In this document: in pieces, positions 21,492 through 27,830 of the stretch
How the letters are laid out: every line of letters begins with the position of its first letter
Position numbering within the stretch: position 1 is the stretch's first letter
Assembly: GCA_025351245.1 (NCBI GenBank)
Contig: JANXWH010000202.1
Span: 1 to 33,581, forward strand
Length of the DNA: 33,581 nucleotides
Reading direction: 5' to 3'
Source: Chloroflexota bacterium
GTDB taxonomy: Bacteria; Chloroflexota; Limnocylindria; Limnocylindrales; CSP1-4
Notes under the pieces: generated by a model
Database searches by the model: none
The model's input: only the letters and a program-made list of their open reading frames with translations
What the model was told of the DNA's origin: nothing
Program-made: the position numbers and the translations under genes

Positions 21492-22072
21492 TGGCCATCA
21501 CCGCGCACGCTCCCGCCGTCGCGCTGCCGGATCCTCGCTGGCGCACGCGCGACATCCTCGTCACCGCCGTCCTCGGCGTGGCCTTCGGCGTCGTCTTCTG
21601 GTTCTGGAACAACCTCGCCTGGAGCTTCCTGGCGCCGCTCGGTCCGTTCCAGAATCTCTTCTATGCCGTTTGGCTCATCCCGGCGGTCCTCGCCCCGCTG
21701 ATCGTGCGGAAGCCGGGCGCCGCGCTCTTCGCCGAGCTGCTCGCCGCCGGCGTGTCGGTGATCGCCGGCTCCCCGTGGAGCCTCGATGTGCTGCTCTCTG
21801 GCTTCGTACAGGGCGCGGCGGCCGAGCTGGTCTTCGCATTCACCCTCTACCGGGTGTGGGGGTTGCCCGTCCTCGCGATCGCCGCGCTGGCCTCGGCGGC
21901 GGCCGCATGGATCCACGACTGGGTCATCTACTACCCGACGGTGGCGGTCGAGACCCAGCTGCTGGTGGGTGCCGCGATGGGCGTTTCCGCCGTGGTCATC
22001 GTCGGGTTCGGCTCGCTCATGCTTGCCCGAGCGCTCCGCCGGGCCGGGGTCCTGGAGGGCTTCCCACGCTGA
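21491..22072 (+). CDS. ykoE: ECF-type thiamine/HMP transporter, substrate-specific component
   Basis: Integral membrane S-component of 193 aa (YkoE family). It has about five to six helices (for example ILVTAVLGVAFGVVFWFW, LFYAVWLIPAVLAPLIVRK) and the family-like GFVQGAAAELVFAFTLYR. It binds thiamine or its hydroxymethylpyrimidine precursor, judged from family knowledge and from the TPP riboswitch and thiN upstream. ATG 21491 shares one base with the thiN stop. The protein works with the ykoD ATPase and ykoC transmembrane protein encoded next. Its last codons carry GGAGGG (22054-22059), which may serve ykoD. Confidence 0.93.
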   Translation: MAITAHAPAVALPDPRWRTRDILVTAVLGVAFGVVFWFWNNLAWSFLAPLGPFQNLFYAVWLIPAVLAPLIVRKPGAALFAELLAAGVSVIAGSPWSLDVLLSGFVQGAAAELVFAFTLYRVWGLPVLAIAALASAAAAWIHDWVIYYPTVAVETQLLVGAAMGVSAVVIVGFGSLMLARALRRAGVLEGFPR

Positions 22073-23571
22073 GGAGAGGACCCGGCGCAACAACCGGCAC
22101 AAGCGGCCCAGGCGCGATCCGCGCCCGCGACGTCGGGGTCACCTACGAGGGCGCCGCGGCCGCGGCGGTCGCCGACGTCACGTTCGACCTTCCCGCGGGC
22201 AGCTGTCTCCTGATCGTCGGGCCGTCCGGCTCGGGGAAGAGCACGCTGGCGCGGGCGATCGCAGGGCTGGTGCCGGGTGCGATCCCGGGGCGCCTCGATG
22301 GCGAGCTTGTGGTGGGTGGGCGCATTGCTGGACGCGACCCACAGGCGCTGGTCGCACGGCAGGTCGGGATCGTCTTCCAGGACCCGGAGAGCCAGCTGGT
22401 CATGGAGCGCGTGGATGACGAGGTCGCGTTCGGCCTCGAGAGCCTCGGGTGGCCGGCCGGGGAGATGCGGGCGCGTGTCCCGGAGGCGCTCGCCGAGCTC
22501 GGCCTCGCCGGCTTCGGGCGACGACGCACTGCACGACTCTCGGGCGGCGAGCAGCAGCGCCTCGCCATCGCCGGGGCCCTCGCGCCGGTCCCGGGGATCC
22601 TGGTCCTCGACGAGCCGACCGCAAACCTGGACCCCGACGGGACCCGCGAGCTGGCGGCCCGACTCGCGGCAATGCGCGCGGCCCGCTCGACGACGATCGT
22701 CCTCGTCGAGCACCATGCCGACCTCGTGTGGCCGCTCGCCGACCTTGTTCTCGCCCTTGGCCCAGACGGCCGGCCGATCGCCCTTGGCCCTCCCGGGGCC
22801 CTGCTCGAGCGCCATGCGGCCGGGCTGGCGGCCGCCGGCATCTGGCTTCCGGATCCATTCGGGCCGGGGACCGCGGCCGCTGCGCCGCGTGATGCGCCAC
22901 GCCCCGAGCCGGCCGCCGGCCGGCTGCTCGTCGAGGTCCGCGGGGTCGGCTTTGCCTGGGACCAGGCGCGGCCGATTCTCCGCACGATGGACCTCCATCT
23001 CTCCGCCGGCGACCGAGTGGCCATGCTCGGCCCGAACGGCATTGGCAAGTCCACGCTGGGGCGGATCGTGAGCGGGCTCCTGCGCCCGACGACGGGGAGC
23101 GTGCGGCTTGCCGGCAGCGACCCTGCCCGGCTTCCGGCCCGGGAGCTGGCCCGCCTCGTCGGCTACGTTTTCCAGGACCCGGAGCGGCAGTTCGTCGCCG
23201 CGACCGTCCGGGCAGAAATGGAAGCCGGCCTCGATGTTTCCGACCGGGCCGGCGTCGCCGAGGTCGCCGCCACGCTCGGTCTCCCGCTCGAGGTGTTCGG
23301 GGACCGCAGCCCGTACACCCTCTCCGGGGGCGAGCAGCGACGCCTGTCCCTCGCCCCGGCCCTCGCTCGGCGGCCACGCCTCCTCGTGCTCGACGAGCCG
23401 ACGTATGGGCAGGACCGCCACGGGTACGATCGGCTCATCGACTTCTTCCGGGCGCGCCTCGGAAATGGGACGGCCATCCTCGTCGCGACCCACGACCTGC
23501 GCCTCGTGGCCGATCTCGGCGCACGACCGTTCGTGCTCGGCGCGACCTCGACCGGCGCGGTCGCCGCGTGA
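22069..23571 (+). CDS. ykoD: ECF transporter ATP-binding protein with two fused ATPase domains; probable CTG start
   Basis: Energy-coupling ATPase of about 500 aa with two nucleotide-binding domains in one chain. Domain 1 has GPSGSGKST, LSGGEQQR, LVLDEPTANLD and the switch VEHHAD. Domain 2 (from about residue 285) has GPNGIGKST, LSGGEQRR, LVLDEPTYGQD and ATHDLR. Both look fully competent. No in-frame ATG, GTG or TTG lies between the ykoE end and the first conserved segment. The best start is CTG 22069, which overlaps the ykoE stop (CTGA) with GGAGGG 9 nt upstream; ATC 22117 is the alternative. A second purine-rich element (22071-22080) follows. Third gene of the riboswitch operon. Confidence 0.9.
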   Translation: MRRGPGATTGTSGPGAIRARDVGVTYEGAAAAAVADVTFDLPAGSCLLIVGPSGSGKSTLARAIAGLVPGAIPGRLDGELVVGGRIAGRDPQALVARQVGIVFQDPESQLVMERVDDEVAFGLESLGWPAGEMRARVPEALAELGLAGFGRRRTARLSGGEQQRLAIAGALAPVPGILVLDEPTANLDPDGTRELAARLAAMRAARSTTIVLVEHHADLVWPLADLVLALGPDGRPIALGPPGALLERHAAGLAAAGIWLPDPFGPGTAAAAPRDAPRPEPAAGRLLVEVRGVGFAWDQARPILRTMDLHLSAGDRVAMLGPNGIGKSTLGRIVSGLLRPTTGSVRLAGSDPARLPARELARLVGYVFQDPERQFVAATVRAEMEAGLDVSDRAGVAEVAATLGLPLEVFGDRSPYTLSGGEQRRLSLAPALARRPRLLVLDEPTYGQDRHGYDRLIDFFRARLGNGTAILVATHDLRLVADLGARPFVLGATSTGAVAA

Positions 23572-24329
23572 TCGCGGTCCGAGCGCCCGAAGATCGCTCG
23601 CTGGCGAGCCCGCTGGGACGGATCAGCCCGGTCGCGAAGCTCGTGCTGGTCGCGGCCTGGGTGGCCGGGCTCGCACTGACCACGGACGCGCGCCCGCCGC
23701 TCGTGCTCGGCTCCATTGGCCTGGCCGCCGCGGTCGTGCTCGGTCGAGTCCGCCCGGCCAGCCTCGCCGTTGCTCTCGCGCCGCTCGCGTTCGCCACACT
23801 GACAGTTGGGTTCTTCAATGCGGTGCTCAACCCTGCCAACGGCAACCCTGCCCTGGCGGTCGTCGCCAGCCTCGGACCCATCCGGCTCACCGCGCCCGCC
23901 GTGGTGGCCGGCGTGGCCCTCGCCTGCCGCGTGGGCGCCGTTGCGGCGCTGGGGATCGCGTTTGCCCTGACGACTGACACGACGCGATTGGTCGATGCGC
24001 TCGTGCAGCAGGCCAGGGTTCCCGAGCGGTTCGCCTACGGCGCGCTGGCGGCGTTCCAGGCAGTCCCCCGGCTGGCCGAGGATCTCGTCGCGCTGCGCGA
24101 AGCCCGCCGGATCCGTGGGCTCCGGGCCAGCTGGCATCCCCGGATCCTTGTCGGGCTCCTGGTCCTCGCCATCCGTCGCGCCGATCGGCTCGCTGTGGCG
24201 ATGGATGCCCGCGGCTTCGGGTCCGGTCCCCGGACGCGCTACCGGGTTGAGCGCTGGTCGCTGCCGGATGCGGCGCTGCTGGGCGCGGGTTCCGTGGTCC
24301 TCGTGGCCGCCATGGTCTTCGGCAGGTGA
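23568..24329 (+). CDS. ykoC: ECF transporter transmembrane (T) component
   Basis: Integral membrane T-component of 253 aa linking the S-component to the ATPase. It has about five hydrophobic helices and the two Ala-Arg-Gly-type coupling motifs of the EcfT family, EARRIRGL and MDARGFGSG. GTG 23568 overlaps the ykoD stop by 4 nt (GTGA), so it is translated with it. It completes the riboswitch-controlled thiamine operon. A GC-rich hairpin 21 bp downstream probably ends transcription. Confidence 0.93.
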   Translation: MIAVRAPEDRSLASPLGRISPVAKLVLVAAWVAGLALTTDARPPLVLGSIGLAAAVVLGRVRPASLAVALAPLAFATLTVGFFNAVLNPANGNPALAVVASLGPIRLTAPAVVAGVALACRVGAVAALGIAFALTTDTTRLVDALVQQARVPERFAYGALAAFQAVPRLAEDLVALREARRIRGLRASWHPRILVGLLVLAIRRADRLAVAMDARGFGSGPRTRYRVERWSLPDAALLGAGSVVLVAAMVFGR

Positions 24330-24350
24330 CAGGGGCCCCCGCGGACGATT

Positions 24351-24369
24351 CCCGCGGCCCTCCCGCGGG
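24351..24369 (+). terminator. Terminator-like hairpin after ykoC
   Basis: CCCGCGG (24351-24357) and CCGCGGG (24363-24369) with the 5-nt loop CCCTC. No T-run; placed between the ykoC stop and the bcp promoter. Confidence 0.45.
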
Positions 24370-24389
24370 CACTGTGGCGGCGTCCGGGC

Positions 24390-24395
24390 TATCCT
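24390..24395 (+). promoter_or_regulatory. -10 box of leaderless promoter (TATCCT)
   Basis: TATCCT, exactly 6 nt, ATG 24402. No Shine-Dalgarno sequence. Confidence 0.5.
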
Positions 24396-24401
24396 CCGGC
24401 C

Positions 24402-24890
24402 ATGCCCCAGATGCCTGCCGCCGGCGATCCGGCCCCCGCGATCGCACTTCCCGACGAATCGGGCATGCTCCACCGCCTCGCCGACCGGGGCGGCGAGTGG
24501 ACGGTCGTCTACTTCTATCCCGAGGACGACACCCCGGGCTGCACGACCGAGGCCTGCGAGTTCCGCGACAGCTTCGCGAGCATCCGCGCCGCAGGCGCCG
24601 AGGTCTGGGGGATCAGCCCGGATGACCCCCGCAGCCACGCCGCATTCCGAGCGAAGCTCGAGCTGCCCTTCACGCTCCTGTCCGACGCCGGCGCGGCGGT
24701 GGCCATCGCGTACGGCGCCTGGGTCGAACGGACGAAGGCGGGACGGACGGACATGCGCACGCAGCGCTCCACGTTTCTCGTGGGCCCGGACGGCCGCATC
24801 GCGCATGCCTGGCCCGCAGTGAAGCCGGAAGGCCACGCCGCCGAGGTTCGCTCGGTCCTGGTGGCGGCGAAAGCGCAGGCCGCGAGCTGA
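24402..24890 (+). CDS. bcp: Thioredoxin-dependent peroxiredoxin, Bcp/PrxQ type
   Basis: Cytoplasmic thiol peroxidase of 162 aa that reduces hydrogen and organic peroxides. The peroxidatic cysteine is Cys47 in DDTPGCTTEACEFRD. The resolving Cys52, five residues later, marks the atypical 2-Cys BCP/PrxQ class. VVYFYPEDDTPGC and the GISPDDPRSHAAF and FLVGPDGRIAHAW segments are typical, and length is normal. The ATG start is backed by a leaderless-type TATCCT box 6 nt upstream. It stands alone between the thiamine operon and the PIG-L gene. Confidence 0.95.
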   Translation: MPQMPAAGDPAPAIALPDESGMLHRLADRGGEWTVVYFYPEDDTPGCTTEACEFRDSFASIRAAGAEVWGISPDDPRSHAAFRAKLELPFTLLSDAGAAVAIAYGAWVERTKAGRTDMRTQRSTFLVGPDGRIAHAWPAVKPEGHAAEVRSVLVAAKAQAAS

Positions 24891-25006
24891 CCTCGCGTGG
24901 ACGAGACACGGCTTCGCCCGCGGGCAACGATGAGCGTGGCGTCGCGCCCCCCGATCGCGTGCGGGATCTCGTGCGTGGCCGCGTGCGCGGTCGCCTGCGC
25001 CGTTCG

Positions 25007-25783
25007 ATGACGCCGGATCCGCCTGCCGATGGGGCGGTCGTCGCGCCGCACGCCTGGCGTGCTGAGCGGTTCATGGTCATCGTGGCGCACCCGGACGATG
25101 CCGACTTCGGCCCTGCCGCCACGGCCTCGAGATGGATCGACAGTGGTTCCGTGGGTCGGCTCGTCTGCTGCACGAGCGGCGACCAGGGCGGCGAGGATGC
25201 CGCGCTCGACCCGCTGGAGCTCGCGGCCACGCGCGAGGCCGAGCAGCGCCGGGCGGCGGCCGTCGTCGGCTACGACGATGTCCGGTTCCTCCACCAGCCG
25301 GATGGGGCGCTCGCCAACGAGCTGCCGCTCCGTGAGCTCCTCGTCCGCGAGATCCGCGAGTTCCGGCCGGACGCGGTCCTGACCCACGATCCCGAGGTCC
25401 TCTTCTACCGCGGCGGCGGCATCAACCACGCGGACCACCGGGCGGCCGGGATCGCCGCCGTCGACGCCGTCTACCCGGCGGCCCGCAACGCGATGGCATT
25501 CCCGAACCTCGCGCGGGCAGGGTTCGCCCCGCATCGGGTCCGCCGGCTCTACCTGTTCTGGCCCGGCCAGCCCACCGCGTGGGTCGAGGTCGGTGCCACG
25601 GTGGACCGGAAGATCGAGGCGCTGCGCTGTCACCCGAGCCAGTTCACGGTCGACGCGGCCTTCGAACAGCGGATGCGCGACTGGGCTGCCGAAGAGGGCG
25701 TGGCGATCGACGCCCCGGCGGCGGAGGCCTTCCGCCTGATCGTCATCGACGACGAGGACGACCAGGGGCAGCTCCCCGAATAG
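25007..25783 (+). CDS. PIG-L/LmbE-family deacetylase
   Basis: Zinc-dependent de-N-acetylase family protein of 258 aa. The metal and catalytic motif AHPDDADFG (His28, Asp30, Asp31) follows MVIVAHPDD. LVCCTSGDQGGED is the next conserved segment, and the third zinc ligand lies in INHADHRAAG. Family members remove acetyl groups from N-acetylglucosaminyl compounds (MshB in mycothiol, BshB in bacillithiol, glycan enzymes); the substrate here is unknown. I start at ATG 25007; a GTG at 24959 is in frame but adds an Arg-rich stretch with no homology. Its stop is 4 nt from the stop of the convergent next gene. Confidence 0.88.
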   Translation: MTPDPPADGAVVAPHAWRAERFMVIVAHPDDADFGPAATASRWIDSGSVGRLVCCTSGDQGGEDAALDPLELAATREAEQRRAAAVVGYDDVRFLHQPDGALANELPLRELLVREIREFRPDAVLTHDPEVLFYRGGGINHADHRAAGIAAVDAVYPAARNAMAFPNLARAGFAPHRVRRLYLFWPGQPTAWVEVGATVDRKIEALRCHPSQFTVDAAFEQRMRDWAAEEGVAIDAPAAEAFRLIVIDDEDDQGQLPE

Positions 25784-25787
25784 GTCC

Positions 25788-27272
25788 TCAGGGAGCGTCG
25801 ACGAGCAGCGGTCGCACGCGGCCCCACGCGTTCCAGAGTTCGGCGAGCGGCTCCGCGCGGCGCCCCAGCAGGTCCACCATCTCGCCCATGGTCAGGCCGC
25901 CGGCGGTATCGGCGAGATAGCGTCCGGCGTCAACCCGCACGTCGCGGAAGAGTGCCGGCATGTCGGCCTCGGTCGGCCACCGCCGGATCCGCATCGGGTC
26001 CTCGCCCGCGTACCCGAGCGCCAGCGACAGATCGCGCTGGCTGGGCACGCGTCCATCGGCGAAGCCACCCAGGCCGTCGAAGCGGTATCCGAGGGCGGCC
26101 ATCGCCGAGGCGATCTCGCGGCACTCGGACTGTGTGTACGGTCCCCAGAACACGTGGTCCTCCGGGAACGAGAGCGCCGACGCGTCGATCGCCCGGGCCA
26201 CGATGGCGTCGACGAGGTCCGAGACGAGGAGCTGCCAGCGGCGCTGCCCATCGGAATCGCTGCCCGCGAGCCGCTCCACGATCGAGCGCATGGTCGCCCG
26301 GTCGCCCCGGAGGAGGCGCAGGATCGCGACGTCCTCGCCGGCGGCTGCCGGCGGCTTCGGGGCCGCCTCGTCCCCCGGCGCCAACTGTGGCGGCGTCCCC
26401 GGGGTGACGAGCTCGCGAGCGGCCGACCCAAGGCGCTCGGCCTCCTCGCAGCCGGCCAGCGCGATCCGCGCGTCCCGGCACGCTTCGGCCGCGTGCTCGC
26501 TGTGGATCCGCGCGACATCGACGTCCAGGCCCGCCTTCTCGACTGCCCGGAGGAGCTCGACCTCGACGCGGGCTTCGCGCGACATCACGAGCGCTGCCTC
26601 GCGGCTGCGGGCGTTGATCCGGTTGATCTCCCGCAGCCAGGCGGCGGCAGCAGCCTCGACGGCCGCCCGGTCCTGCCCGGCGAGCCGGCCGCGGCGGAAC
26701 TGCGCCTGGGCCTCGTCCTTCGCTGCGCGGATGGCGCGTGGATCGACCGCCGCGGCCGCCCGGTCGCGGCGCCCCGCGTGCTCGTCGTAGGCACGCCGTG
26801 CATCGCGCGCCCGTTCCTGGGCCGCGCCCGCCACCGCGGCCATTCGATCCGCGTGGGCGCATGCTTCGTCCGTGCCCGCGCGTTCTGCTGCGCACGGGTC
26901 GACCGGCTCGGCGTGGGCTGTGCCAGGCCCGCTCCCGAAGGCGGGGGCGAAAGCGGGGGCGAGGGCGGGGGCGAGCGTTGGGCCGAGCCGCCGCGCCGGC
27001 TCCCGCGCCGGCTCCCGCGCAGCGCGACCGAACGGCCGTTCGGTCGCCCCCGCCTCCGGCGCGAAGACGTCGTCGCGCCCATGCACGAGCTCCGATACAA
27101 GGAGCGGCGTGGCAAGGGTCGCGGCGCGACCCCCGACAGGACCGGCGGAGACCGTGACGCGGACCTCGCGTTGTGCGGCCGGACGTGCCCGGAAGACTTC
27201 GATGAGCGCACCGCCGGCGAACAGGCCGAGCGTCAGGCCACATGCCAGGAAGACGAACTCGCTGGGACTCAC
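25788..27272 (-). CDS. Unrecognised membrane-anchored protein with helical domain
   Basis: A 494-aa protein I do not recognise. One N-terminal transmembrane helix (FVFLACGLTLGLFAGGALIEV) is followed by an Ala/Pro/Arg-rich linker with short sequence repeats (PALAPAFAPAF; REPAREPARR). A long charged helical region follows (about 165-290, probably coiled coil). A C-terminal domain of about 180 residues has LLRGDRATMRSIVERLAG, FWGPYTQSECREI and ALGYRFDGLGG. Cysteines are few. GTG 27272 is preceded by GAGGAAGG at good distance, unlike the leaderless genes here. It is divergent from the b6f-like operon, with a repeat-rich 558-bp gap between. A 24-bp palindrome lies within the gene. Confidence 0.65.
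   Translation of the reverse strand: MSPSEFVFLACGLTLGLFAGGALIEVFRARPAAQREVRVTVSAGPVGGRAATLATPLLVSELVHGRDDVFAPEAGATERPFGRAAREPAREPARRLGPTLAPALAPAFAPAFGSGPGTAHAEPVDPCAAERAGTDEACAHADRMAAVAGAAQERARDARRAYDEHAGRRDRAAAAVDPRAIRAAKDEAQAQFRRGRLAGQDRAAVEAAAAAWLREINRINARSREAALVMSREARVEVELLRAVEKAGLDVDVARIHSEHAAEACRDARIALAGCEEAERLGSAARELVTPGTPPQLAPGDEAAPKPPAAAGEDVAILRLLRGDRATMRSIVERLAGSDSDGQRRWQLLVSDLVDAIVARAIDASALSFPEDHVFWGPYTQSECREIASAMAALGYRFDGLGGFADGRVPSQRDLSLALGYAGEDPMRIRRWPTEADMPALFRDVRVDAGRYLADTAGGLTMGEMVDLLGRRAEPLAELWNAWGRVRPLLVDAP
26939..27018. repeat. 12-bp short tandem repeats within a coding linker
   Basis: About three units of the GCGGGGGCGA(A/G)(A/G) type (26940-26975) and two of CGCCGGCTCCCG (around 26993-27017). 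They encode the PAF/PAL and Arg-Glu-Pro-Ala repeats of the linker in the unrecognised membrane-anchored protein. Confidence 0.6.
27024..27047. repeat. Perfect 24-bp palindrome inside a gene
   Basis: GCGACCGAACGG followed directly by its reverse complement CCGTTCGGTCGC, with no spacer. It encodes part of ATERPFGRA in the membrane-anchored protein. Confidence 0.8.
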
Positions 27273-27370
27273 TGGACCTTCCTCGGACGGATCCAATTGG
27301 TCGGCGTGACGATCGACGAAGGACGCGGCCGCCGGACGAGCGTAGCTGCGCCGTCGCGGCGCGTCAATCA

Positions 27371-27410
27371 GCCTCGCGGCGCGCCATGCGGCCTCGCGGC
27401 GCGCCATGCG
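27371..27410. repeat. Exact 20-bp tandem duplication
   Basis: GCCTCGCGGCGCGCCATGCG at 27371-27390 and again at 27391-27410, without a mismatch. Confidence 0.9.
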
Positions 27411-27424
27411 GCCCACCGTCTGGG

Positions 27425-27474
27425 CCGGCCCGCCCGCTTCGCACCCGGGAACCCGGCCCGCCCGCCTCGCGCCC
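27425..27474. repeat. 22-bp imperfect direct repeat, 28-bp period
   Basis: Copies at 27425-27446 and 27453-27474, sharing CCGGCCCGCCCGC with two mismatches afterward. Confidence 0.6.
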
Positions 27475-27540
27475 TTGACGCGAGGGCCTGCAGCGTCTGG
27501 GTTATCGGCTGAGCCGATCGTCCGGAGGCGTGGCGTGCTC

Positions 27541-27576
27541 GGAAACGCGGCCAACCTCGCGATTGGCCGCGTTTCC
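27541..27576. repeat. 36-bp inverted repeat with perfect 14-bp arms
   Basis: GGAAACGCGGCCAA (27541-27554), an 8-nt loop CCTCGCGA, then TTGGCCGCGTTTCC (27563-27576). In RNA either strand would form a very stable hairpin. It lies between two divergently transcribed units, where a terminator is not expected. Confidence 0.85.
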
Positions 27577-27727
27577 ACGCTCCGCGAGAGCGATCCCGAT
27601 CGTGCCATCCGATCACGGGGCCGCCGCTCGGGGCCGTCGCTCCGGCGCCGCCCAGCGGCCAGGTGTCCGCGCGCGTCCGGCCGCCCCGCCCCGCGGTCCC
27701 GTGCGTGCACTTATGCGCATCGTCGTG

Positions 27728-27733
27728 TAGATT
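27728..27733 (+). promoter_or_regulatory. -10 box for the b6f-like operon (TAGATT)
   Basis: TAGATT within GTGTAGATT, the same 9-mer as before the TPP riboswitch. The leader to GTG 27831 would be about 90 nt. A matching -35 is not clear. Confidence 0.4.
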
Positions 27734-27830
27734 TTGGCGCGTCGATCCCCGGGCGTCGGCCGGCGCGTTCGCCCACCGCTCCCGCGCCCCCGAGCTCCGA
27801 AGCCGCAGGTACGAACGAGGCGACCGCATC

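Larger units (their letters stand above)
27273..27830. other. Divergent, repeat-rich intergenic region of 558 bp
   Basis: No supported gene. In order: a 20-bp tandem duplication (27371-27410), a 22-bp imperfect repeat at 28-bp period (27425-27474), a small dyad ATCGGC-TGA-GCCGAT (27504-27518), a 36-bp inverted repeat (27541-27576), a TAGATT box (27728-27733) and a leader of about 90 nt before GTG 27831. Open frames across it are Arg/Pro-rich and lack start signals. Confidence 0.6.

Noticed and set aside
27541-27576. Intrinsic terminator
   Set aside because: Although the stem is very strong, no T-run follows on either strand and both flanking genes are transcribed away from it.
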